DNA of 48,493 nucleotides from Streptomyces misionensis (GTDB taxonomy: Bacteria > Actinomycetota > Actinomycetes > Streptomycetales > Streptomycetaceae): positions 43,848 through 92,340 of the forward strand of contig NZ_VOGW01000132.1 of NCBI RefSeq assembly GCF_007896895.1, given 5' to 3'. This document shows, in pieces, positions 39,655 to 46,250 of the stretch. The translations under genes were made by a program, and so were the position numbers. How positions within the stretch are numbered: the stretch's first letter is position 1; each line of letters opens with the position of its first letter. The notes below the pieces were generated by a model that made no database searches, was not told the DNA's origin, and saw only the letters and a program-made list of their open reading frames with translations.

Positions 39655-40313
39655 CCGACAGGACCCCCCACCGCCCGGGTGCCAAGGGCCCCGACGAGCT
39701 GCGCCGGCAGATCGAGCAGACCAGAAGCCAACTGGGCGACACCGTGTCCCAGTTGGTGGACCGGGTCGATGTGAAGGGCCGGGCGCGGGCGCGGGCCGCC
39801 GACCTGCGGGACAAGGCGGGCGCCATGACCGTGCAGCTGCGCTCCAGCGCGGCCCACGCCGGGCACGGCGCCCAGGACCGGGCCGCGCACGCGGCGCAGG
39901 CGGTGCGGGGCCGGGCCGCGCGGGCGGGGCACGCCGTACAGGGGACCGGGCACGCCCTCCAGTCCCGGGTCACCGGACACGGCGGTCCGGGGGCGGACGG
40001 GCAGCCCCTGAGCGACCGGGCCGTGGAAGCCGGGCGCCATGTGCAGAGCAGGGCGCTGGACGCCGGGCACCGGGTCCAGGACAAGGCGGTCCAGGCGGGT
40101 GCCCGGGTGCAGGACAAGGCCACCCAGGCGGGCGTTCGGGCCCAGGACAGGGCCGCCCGGGCCGGGTCCCGGGTCGCCGCGCCCGCGCGCAAGGTCTCCC
40201 AGGGCCTGCGGGAGCTGCCCACCCCGGTACTGATCGCGGGCGCCACCGGCGTGCTCGCCCTGATCGCCGCCGGGGTGCTGGGCCGCCGGGACCGCGCCCG
40301 CCGCGGCTGCTGA
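39651..40313 (+). CDS. DUF3618-family membrane-anchored protein with repeats
   Basis: A 220-residue protein. The DUF3618 signature is near the N-terminus (ELRRQIEQTRSQLGDTVSQL at 15-34), and one membrane span near 193-210 lies close to the basic C-terminus. Between them is a long Ala/Arg/Gln/Gly-rich stretch of irregular 11- to 12-residue units (VQDKAVQAGA, VQDKATQAGV, AQDRAARAGS) likely to form an extended helix. It forms a coupled pair with the holin-like gene. The function is unknown; an envelope role is a guess from topology. Confidence 0.85.
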   Translation: MTDRTPHRPGAKGPDELRRQIEQTRSQLGDTVSQLVDRVDVKGRARARAADLRDKAGAMTVQLRSSAAHAGHGAQDRAAHAAQAVRGRAARAGHAVQGTGHALQSRVTGHGGPGADGQPLSDRAVEAGRHVQSRALDAGHRVQDKAVQAGARVQDKATQAGVRAQDRAARAGSRVAAPARKVSQGLRELPTPVLIAGATGVLALIAAGVLGRRDRARRGC

Positions 40314-40346
40314 GACTCCCGGGGCCGCCCGGGGTCTCGCGACACA

Positions 40347-40399
40347 CCCTCCCACCGAAAACTCGGTCCGTCTGGACGAAAAGGTCTTCGGTGGGAGGG
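40347..40399 (+). promoter_or_regulatory. 13-bp inverted repeat that would mask a ribosome binding site
   Basis: CCCTCCCACCGAA (40347-40359) and TTCGGTGGGAGGG (40387-40399) are perfect complements around a 27-base loop that itself contains GTCC-GTCT-GGAC. The right arm includes GGGAGGG, the apparent ribosome binding site of the GTG at 40401. It may be a terminator for the DUF3618 gene or a translational switch. Confidence 0.6.
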
Positions 40400-40400
40400 C

Positions 40401-40663
40401 GTGCGCGTGCTGGATGTGACCGTGATCGAGGACTCCGAGGCCGCGGCCGTGCCGCTTGACCCCGTCCGCGCCCGGCTGCCGGCCGAACGGGCCGCCGGGT
40501 CCGCGTCGGCGGCCATGCCGGCCGGCGAGGTCGGATCGCCCCGGCAGGTCCGCCCCGCCCTCGTCCGCCCCAGCGGCCGCGGCCGCCGGGGCGATCCGCT
40601 CGGCGCCGGCGTGCACGGCTTCGCGCCGGGTGCCGACGGCGGGGCGGACGAGGCCGCCGGGCA
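40401..40663 (+). pseudogene. 5' remnant of an ArsR-type helix-turn-helix regulator
   Basis: The first ~50 codons after the GTG read MRVLDVTVIEDSEAAAV, then LDPVRARLPAERAAGSASAA, matching the start of a common Streptomyces ArsR-like regulator as I remember it. In that family the helices read LLAEL and MLAGxVGLPRQKVNYHL. Here hydrophobic Leu residues have become Pro, Arg and Ser, which would break the recognition domain. After SPRQ the expected KVNYHL segment and the whole C-terminal domain are missing. The frame then continues as Pro/Gly-rich noise through a terminator hairpin to a stop at 40734-40736. Confidence 0.6.
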
Positions 40664-40694
40664 GGACTGGCCGAACGGGGCGTTCGGCCAGTCC
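40664..40694. terminator. perfect 13-bp bidirectional terminator
   Basis: GGACTGGCCGAAC (40664-40676) and GTTCGGCCAGTCC (40682-40694) with a five-base loop, placed between the ArsR remnant and the convergent nuclease gene. Confidence 0.8.
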
Positions 40695-40746
40695 CGCACC
40701 CGTCGGAGCGGTCCCGATCCCGCGGACCGGTCCTGACCCCCTCGGA

Positions 40747-42570
40747 TCAGGGGCGGAACCGCAGCACCTGCGGGTCGTGGTCGCTGATCTGGTCGTGGAA
40801 CTCCGAGTTGATGTGCACGCTGTCGTACGCGAAGTCGTCGCGGCGCACCGCCGGGCTGATCAGGATCTGGTCCAGCACCTGCGCGTTGCCCTGGTAGTCG
40901 TAGGTGTAACGCTCGTTCGCCGGCAGCGACTTGATCGCCGACCACAGCTCGCCGTCGCCCTCGAGGATCTGCGCGGTGCCGGAGAACTCGAAGTCGTTCA
41001 TGTCGCCGACCGCGAGGACGTTCGCGTTCTTCTGGACCTTCAGGATGTCCTTCACGAACGCGTTGACCTCGGCCGCCTGCGCGTGGCGCTGGTTCTCCGA
41101 GCTGCGGGTGACCGGCTGGTACTGACCGGTCAGCGGCTGGTCGCCGCCCTTGGAGACCAGGTGGTTGGCGATCACGAAGACGGTCTTGCCGCGGAAGACG
41201 AACTGGCCGACCAGCGGCTTGCGGCTGTTCTGCCAGGCGGCGCTGGCCGGGTCGATCCGGCCCGGGGAGACGGTCAGTTCGGCCTTGCCGTGCACCTTGG
41301 TGACGCCGACCGCGGTGGTGGAGTCGCCGCCCGCGCGGTCCACGAAGGACACCCGCTCGGGGTTGAACAGGAACACCTGGCGGATGTTGCCGCCCGGCTC
41401 GCCGCCGTCCTGGTCGTTGACCGGGTCGATGGCGCGCCAGTCGTAGCGGGGGCCGCCCGCCGCCACGATCGCGTCGATCAGCTTGTTCACGGTGACGCTC
41501 GCGTCGACCGTGCCGTCGTCCGTGGCGCCGTTGTCGTCCTGGATCTCCTCCAGGGACACGATGTCGGGCGACTGGAGGTTGTGCACGATCGCCGCGGCGT
41601 GCTGGTCGAAGGTGTTGTCCGAGGGGTCGAGGTTCTCGACGTTGTACGTCGCCACCGCGAGCTGCTTGTCGGACTGCTTCTCGGTGGTCTCGCGCTGCAG
41701 CCCGCCGCTCTTCAGCGTGCCGAGCCGCCCGGCCACCAGGGTGTAGCCGCCGTACTGGTTGAAGTCCAGCGGGCCGGTGGTGGTGCCGGCGAGGGTGTCG
41801 CCGACGTCGGCCGTCGGGAAGTCGGCGGTGGCGCCCAGGGACTGGATCTGGAGCCGGCCCGTGTTCTGGGAGTCGTAGGAGCCGTAGACCGTGCCGCCGC
41901 GGGAGGCGCGGTGCTCGTCCGGCTTCACGGTGACCCACAGCTCGGCGTAGGGGTCGGTGGCGGTGACCACCCGGGCGTCGGCGACCTGGACGTTCATGCC
42001 CTCCAGGGACTCGTAGTAGTCCAGGGCGTACGTGTCGGGCCGCAGCGGCAGGTTGTTGATCGAACCGCGGTCGGCGCTGTCCCCCTGCGGGGTGTACCGG
42101 TCCGGCACCGACTTCGCGTCGATGACGACCGGCGCCGGGACGGCGTTGCCGGTGGAGACCGTGGTGACCACCGGCTTGCTGATCTCCGTCAGGGACTGGT
42201 TGCCGGTGGCGGCACCGCCCGGGACGTACTCGGAGACCGTGCCGGTCACCGTCACCGCGTCGCCGACGGCGACCTTGGGCGTGGAGCTGGTGAAGACGAA
42301 TATGCCCTCGCTGGTCGCCGGGTTGTCGTCCGGCGTCGGGTCCTGGAGCCAGAAGCCCTTGGAGGAGCCGTAGGTGCGCGTGGCCGTGACGATGCCCGGC
42401 ACGTCCGTCACCTTCTGCCCGGCGTAGGGCGACAGGCGGGTGGTGCCCTGGATGTCGTGGATGCGCACCGAGTCGGCGTGCGCGGGCGAGGTGAGGACGA
42501 CGGCCGACGCGGCGGAACAGACGGCGGCGACGGTGAGCGCGGCGAGGCGCGCGGTGGACCTGCTCGGCAA
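40747..42570 (-). CDS. secreted endonuclease/exonuclease/phosphatase-family nuclease
   Basis: A 607-residue exported protein. The signal peptide has a basic start, a hydrophobic core and an AHA-type cleavage site near residue 32. Residues about 35-130 form an OB-like domain (VTDVPGIVTATRTYGSSKGFW), and the second half is an exonuclease-endonuclease-phosphatase fold with VATYNVENLDP, VSLEEIQDDNG and the final SDHDPQVLRF, which carries catalytic Asp-His. This architecture is that of extracellular DNases such as ExeM/NucH. The TTG start follows GGAGGG. It is likely to degrade external DNA for nutrients, including phosphate (inferred). Confidence 0.9.
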   Translation of the reverse strand: MPSRSTARLAALTVAAVCSAASAVVLTSPAHADSVRIHDIQGTTRLSPYAGQKVTDVPGIVTATRTYGSSKGFWLQDPTPDDNPATSEGIFVFTSSTPKVAVGDAVTVTGTVSEYVPGGAATGNQSLTEISKPVVTTVSTGNAVPAPVVIDAKSVPDRYTPQGDSADRGSINNLPLRPDTYALDYYESLEGMNVQVADARVVTATDPYAELWVTVKPDEHRASRGGTVYGSYDSQNTGRLQIQSLGATADFPTADVGDTLAGTTTGPLDFNQYGGYTLVAGRLGTLKSGGLQRETTEKQSDKQLAVATYNVENLDPSDNTFDQHAAAIVHNLQSPDIVSLEEIQDDNGATDDGTVDASVTVNKLIDAIVAAGGPRYDWRAIDPVNDQDGGEPGGNIRQVFLFNPERVSFVDRAGGDSTTAVGVTKVHGKAELTVSPGRIDPASAAWQNSRKPLVGQFVFRGKTVFVIANHLVSKGGDQPLTGQYQPVTRSSENQRHAQAAEVNAFVKDILKVQKNANVLAVGDMNDFEFSGTAQILEGDGELWSAIKSLPANERYTYDYQGNAQVLDQILISPAVRRDDFAYDSVHINSEFHDQISDHDPQVLRFRP

Positions 42571-42643
42571 GGGGATCCCTCCGGGGCGTGACTGGGTGCC
42601 GGGACGAGGCGGAATGGGAGCGTGTGGGGGCCGTTGCCCTCCG

Positions 42644-42696
42644 TGACGCGCGTAGAGCCCGGCGAACGGCTGTTCCCCCGACTTCTACGCGCGTCA
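42644..42696. promoter_or_regulatory. 13-bp inverted repeat in a divergent promoter region
   Basis: TGACGCGCGTAGA (42644-42656) and TCTACGCGCGTCA (42684-42696) are perfect complements 27 bases apart; each arm contains the palindrome ACGCGCGT. The centre-to-centre distance of 40 bases is close to four helical turns, fitting two dimers or a looped operator. It lies between the nuclease gene (-) and the next gene (+). Confidence 0.5.
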
Positions 42697-42834
42697 ATCT
42701 CCAGCCTGGGCCGGGGAGTTGTCAAGGTTTCGGCCATGTACGAGGGGCGGCCGGGAGATGAACCGGGCGGCATGGGTGGAAATCCGTCTAGGCTGAGGGG
42801 CTGAGCCCGTTCACGCTCCGAGGAGATCCAGCCG

Positions 42835-44259
42835 ATGTCAGACAGCTCCCCCCTGCCGCCCGTACGGCTGCACTCCGAAGCGGAGCTGGCGCGCGCCGCA
42901 CTGTCCACGCCCCTGCTCACCCGGGCCGCCCGCCTCGCCCGCTGGGCGGGCCCCGGAACCCGGGTGGACGCGGGCGGCAGCCTGGTCGAGGAACAGCTTC
43001 CGGACGCCGCCGACCAGCTGGGTCTCACCGGCGACGACGCGGCCGCCTACGCCGCCGAGGCCTGGCGGGCCGCGCTGGACTCCGGACTGGTCGAGATCGC
43101 CGACGAGGAGGCCGGCACGGTCGGCGCGGGCGAGGCGCTGGGGCTGCTCACCGGCTCCCCGCACGAGGTGCTCACCGTGTGGCTGGCCGCCCTGGAGACG
43201 GTGCTCGCCGACGCGAGCGTGCCCGACCTGGACGATCTGGTGGACGCGCTGGACGAGGGCGGCGAGATCGATTTCGCGTCACTCGACTGGGACCCCGAGG
43301 CCGAGGCCGAGTTCCTCGACGGCGTCCTCGGCAACCTCTATCTGCTGACCGTGAGTGAGGACGGCGCCGGGGACGGGCCCGTGCCGCTGCCCGCCCTCGC
43401 CGCGTCGATGATCGTGCCCGACGACATGGGCGAACCCACCGACGACGTGCTGGAGCAGGTCTCCGACGCGATGATGCGCCTGGACGACCAGTTCCGGACG
43501 CTGGAGCCGATCGGCCTGGTCGAGTACGAGCCGGTGGACGAGGCGCTGATGGCCGACGCGGAGGAGGAGCCCGCGGCCCCGCTGGACGAGACCGACGTCT
43601 CCCGTTACGGCATGGTCCGCCTCACCCCGCTCGGCGCCTACGGGCTGCGCGCCCGGCTGCTGGAGGCCGGCTTCGACGCGCCCGCCGTCGGCGACCTCGC
43701 CGACAAGGGCGCGGACGCGCTGCTCGACGGCACCGCCGGTTTCGGGCCGGCCGCCGCCCGTGCCGAGACCGAGCAGTGGCTGGCCCGGCAGGAACCGCTC
43801 GCCGCGGCGCGGGAGCTGCTGGCCGCGGCCCGCGGTGCCGACGCCGGGGCGCCGCTGCGGCGGCTGCGCTGCCAGCAGGCGCTGTCCCTGGTCGGCGCGG
43901 AGGCGGAGCCCGCGCTGCGGGAGGTGCTGGACGATCCCGAACTCGGCGGGCTGGCCCGGGTCTGGCTCAGCGAGCGGGGCGCGGCCGAGGTGCCGGCGCC
44001 GTCCCAGGAGCTGGTGTTCTGGCTGACCATCGACACCGTCGCCGCCCAGCTGGCCGCCGAGGGCAACTCCGAGGAACTCCAGGCCCTGGTGGAGGGGCTG
44101 GCCGAGCAGCACAGCGGCTTCTTCGCGGCGGCGTGGCGGGTGGAGCACCCGGCGACGGCCGATGTGCTGGAGGCGATGGGCCGGCTGCACCCGGACAAGA
44201 AGGTGGCGAAGGAGGCCCGCAAGGCGGCGTTCAAGGCGCGCTCTCAGCACGGGGGCTGA
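42835..44259 (+). CDS. acidic conserved protein, unknown function
   Basis: A 474-residue soluble, strongly acidic protein. The N-terminal half is helical (LSTPLLTRAARLARWAGPG, VEEQLPDAADQLGLTGDD). The middle has Asp-rich segments (PDLDDLVDALDEGGEIDFAS), and the C-terminal third consists of Leu/Ala helices that could form HEAT-like repeats (LRRLRCQQALSLVGAEAEPA, LREVLDDPELGGLARVWLSE). It ends in a basic tail with HPDKKVAKEARKAAFK. AGGAGA 10 bases before the ATG supports the start, and TAGGCT near 42789 is a possible -10. I do not recognise the family. Confidence 0.75.
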   Translation: MSDSSPLPPVRLHSEAELARAALSTPLLTRAARLARWAGPGTRVDAGGSLVEEQLPDAADQLGLTGDDAAAYAAEAWRAALDSGLVEIADEEAGTVGAGEALGLLTGSPHEVLTVWLAALETVLADASVPDLDDLVDALDEGGEIDFASLDWDPEAEAEFLDGVLGNLYLLTVSEDGAGDGPVPLPALAASMIVPDDMGEPTDDVLEQVSDAMMRLDDQFRTLEPIGLVEYEPVDEALMADAEEEPAAPLDETDVSRYGMVRLTPLGAYGLRARLLEAGFDAPAVGDLADKGADALLDGTAGFGPAAARAETEQWLARQEPLAAARELLAAARGADAGAPLRRLRCQQALSLVGAEAEPALREVLDDPELGGLARVWLSERGAAEVPAPSQELVFWLTIDTVAAQLAAEGNSEELQALVEGLAEQHSGFFAAAWRVEHPATADVLEAMGRLHPDKKVAKEARKAAFKARSQHGG

Positions 44260-44342
44260 GCGCCCGCGGGTGAGCCGGGCTTGGGGCGGCCATGGGGCCG
44301 GGTATACGGATTCTTGAACAAGGGACCTCGATGCGGCCTCCT

Positions 44343-44364
44343 GTTCAACTCCCGTTCAGGCACC
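44343..44364 (+). promoter_or_regulatory. PHO box (PhoP operator)
   Basis: GTTCAACTCCC (44343-44353) is followed at once by GTTCAGGCACC (44354-44364). Two adjacent 11-base units beginning GTTCA are the layout of Streptomyces PhoP binding sites. It lies 63 bases upstream of the phosphatase start. Confidence 0.65.
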
Positions 44365-44426
44365 GGCGGGAGCGTGTGCGCGGTCCGCCGCCCTCCACGG
44401 CTCACCCGTCCGTCACAGGAGACACC

Positions 44427-45881
44427 ATGTCGCTCACCCGCAGGGACTTCGCCAGAACATCCGCGTTCACCGGTGCCGGGATCGCCCTGGCGGGCAGCGT
44501 CGGCGCCCTCGCCACCGCGCCGAACGCCCTCGCGTCCACGGAGACCGGCAGCGCGCACACCGGCCGCGGGGACGCCCCGGAGCACGGCCGCCCCGAAGTC
44601 GGCTACGGCCCGCTGCACCCCGACCCCGAGGGCATCCTCGCGCTGCCCGCGGGCTTCTCGTACGAGATCGTCACCTACAGCGGGAAGACCCGCCTGGAGT
44701 CCGGGGAGTTCACCCCGTCCAACCACGACGGCACCTCCACGTTCGAGGGCCCCCGGGGCACCACCCTGCTGGTCAACAACCACGAACTGGCGGGCCCGCG
44801 CGCCAAGTGGACCTACCCGGTGCCGCTCACCGAGGGCCTGGTGTACGACCCCGCCGCGGCCGGCGGCTGCACCGTGGTCGAGGTCCGCCGGGGCCACGTC
44901 GCCGAGTGGGTCGGCATCGCCGGCACCTCCACCAACTGCGCGGGCGGCAACACCCCGTGGGGCACCTGGCTGACCTGCGAGGAGACCGAGGACAAGGCCG
45001 GCCAGAACGGCATGACCAAGGACCACGGCTACGTCTTCGAGGTGGACCCGGCCGACCGCCGGGCCAACCGCGCCCCCAAGCCCGTCAAGGCGCTGGGCCG
45101 GTACGCCCACGAGGCGGTCGTCGTCGATCCCAAGCGCGGCCACCTCTACCTCACCGAGGACGCCTCCGGGCCCAACGGGCTGTTCTACCGCTGGACCCCG
45201 CCGGCCGGCTTCCGGCACGGCCACGGCCGGCTGCGCACCCTCGCCGACGACGCGGGCGCCCTCCAGGCGTTCAAGTGCTTCGACTCCGGCGGCCGGTTCG
45301 TGGACGACCTCTCCCGCGCCACGAGGACCGGCACGGTGTACGGCGTCGACTGGGTGGACGTGCCCGACCGCGACGCCCGGACGGTGTCCACGCGCAAGCA
45401 GTTCGGCGACGGCCAGATCACCCGCGCCCGCAAGCTGGAGGGCATGTGGTGGGGTGACGGCGGCGTCTACGTCGTCTCCTCCTACGCCCGCGCGGAGAGC
45501 CCGGTCCAGCACGACGGCCAGGTCTGGTTCTACGACCCCCGGCGCCGGACCCTCACCCTCAAGGTGCTGCTCGGCGTGAACCCGGACCCGGCCCAGGACG
45601 GCGCGTTCGACGGCCCGGACAACATCACCGTCTCGCCGTACGGCGGTCTCGTCATCGCCGAGGACGGCGAGGGCGTCCAGCATCTGTTCGGCGCCACCGA
45701 CAGCGGCCGGACCTACCCGATCGCCCGCAACGAGCTGAACATCGGCACCGAACAGAAGCCGGAGTACAGCGAGTTCACCGGCGTCACCTTCTCGCCCGAC
45801 GGGCGGACCCTGTACGCCAACATCCAGACCCCGGGCATCATGGTCGCCATCACCGGGCCCTGGAAGCGCCAGCGGAAGTAA
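44427..45881 (+). CDS. Tat-exported PhoX-family phosphatase (DUF839)
   Basis: A 484-residue exported protein. The Tat signal SLTRRDFARTSAF with a hydrophobic stretch to about residue 37 ends at NALAS. The mature part has the PhoX beta-propeller features: LLVNNHELAGPRAKW, TPWGTWLTCEETED (metal-binding Glu), YAHEAVVVDPKRGHLYLTED and SPDGRTLYANIQTPG at the end. PhoX enzymes are calcium/iron alkaline phosphatases acting outside the cell. ATG with AGGAG upstream (44417-44421). Control by phosphate through the upstream PHO box is likely. Confidence 0.92.
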   Translation: MSLTRRDFARTSAFTGAGIALAGSVGALATAPNALASTETGSAHTGRGDAPEHGRPEVGYGPLHPDPEGILALPAGFSYEIVTYSGKTRLESGEFTPSNHDGTSTFEGPRGTTLLVNNHELAGPRAKWTYPVPLTEGLVYDPAAAGGCTVVEVRRGHVAEWVGIAGTSTNCAGGNTPWGTWLTCEETEDKAGQNGMTKDHGYVFEVDPADRRANRAPKPVKALGRYAHEAVVVDPKRGHLYLTEDASGPNGLFYRWTPPAGFRHGHGRLRTLADDAGALQAFKCFDSGGRFVDDLSRATRTGTVYGVDWVDVPDRDARTVSTRKQFGDGQITRARKLEGMWWGDGGVYVVSSYARAESPVQHDGQVWFYDPRRRTLTLKVLLGVNPDPAQDGAFDGPDNITVSPYGGLVIAEDGEGVQHLFGATDSGRTYPIARNELNIGTEQKPEYSEFTGVTFSPDGRTLYANIQTPGIMVAITGPWKRQRK

Positions 45882-45914
45882 TCAATTCGCTCGCCCCGCC
45901 CGCGGCCCGCCTCC

Positions 45915-45920
45915 TAGAGT
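45915..45920 (+). promoter_or_regulatory. -10 element of the Y RNA
   Basis: TAGAGT fits the Streptomyces -10 consensus and would place the RNA start near 45928, exactly where the terminal stem begins. No clear -35 was seen at normal spacing. Confidence 0.45.
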
Positions 45921-45927
45921 GACGTAC

Positions 45928-46078
45928 GTCCAGGTGCGACAGGCAGGACCTACTTCCACTTCTGAGGGGGAGGCCGCGGGTTCGACTCCCGCCACCGGTG
46001 CCGGCAGGCCGGTGTAGCTCAGTGGCAGAGCACCAACCGTCGGTTCAGCCGCCCTCGATCTCTGGACACCTGTTTCTT
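45928..46078 (+). ncRNA. bacterial Y RNA (YrlA-like) with permuted tRNA-like module
   Basis: A noncoding RNA directly upstream of the Ro60 gene. The ends pair (CAGGTG 45931-45936 with CACCTG 46067-46072) as expected of the Ro-binding stem, and GAGGG/CCCTC (45964-45968, 46052-46056) closes an inner module. That module contains tRNA parts in permuted order. First comes a T-arm (GCGGG, loop TTCGACT, CCCGC; 45976-45992), next an acceptor stem CACCGGT/GCCGGTG (45993-45999, 46008-46014) closed by an eight-base loop, then TA and a D-arm (GCTC, loop AGTGGCA, GAGC; 46017-46031). A small AACC/GGTT hairpin at 46035-46045 follows. There is no anticodon arm or free 3' end, so it is not a tRNA. YrlA-type RNAs are known to mimic tRNA and to sit beside rsr. 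Confidence 0.8.
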
Positions 46079-46080
46079 CA

Positions 46081-46096
46081 CGCACCTCCCGGTGCG
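46081..46096 (+). terminator. hairpin after the Y RNA
   Basis: CGCACC-TCCC-GGTGCG forms a six-pair stem just after the U-rich TGTTTCTTC end of the Y RNA. It may terminate the RNA or partly attenuate read-through into rsr. Confidence 0.45.
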
Positions 46097-46250
46097 CGGG
46101 GCGGCGGCTCCTTCTTCTGTGACGAGAATCCACGCCGCGGCCCGCCCTGATCTCGGGAGGCGCGCCACACGGTGGGTGCCCGGCCCGTCCCGGGCCCCCT
46201 CCCTTTGGCGCGCCTTCCTCGAAGCGAGCATGAATTCGGGGGAATTCACC

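Noticed and set aside
42600..42680. PHO box upstream of the secreted nuclease
   Set aside because: Only one GTTCGCCGGGC-like unit is visible on the minus strand; the adjacent 11 bases do not match, so the two-unit requirement fails.
39632..42697. 1021-codon minus-strand frame overlapping the nuclease and DUF3618 genes
   Set aside because: It is an out-of-frame shadow of the nuclease; the true frame has a signal peptide and catalytic motifs.
45961..46045. Ordinary tRNA gene
   Set aside because: T-arm, acceptor and D-arm are all present but in permuted order, with a closed acceptor loop and no anticodon arm or free CCA end. The rsr neighbour makes a Y RNA the better reading.
46230..46247. GAATTC repeat around the rsr ribosome binding site as a regulatory hairpin
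   Set aside because: GAATTC is self-complementary and the two copies are only four bases apart; the fold would be weak and could be chance.
46230..46250. Upstream ATG of rsr at 46230 as the main start
   Set aside because: It lacks a ribosome binding site and adds only seven unconserved residues; the ATG at 46251 has GGGGGA at good spacing.
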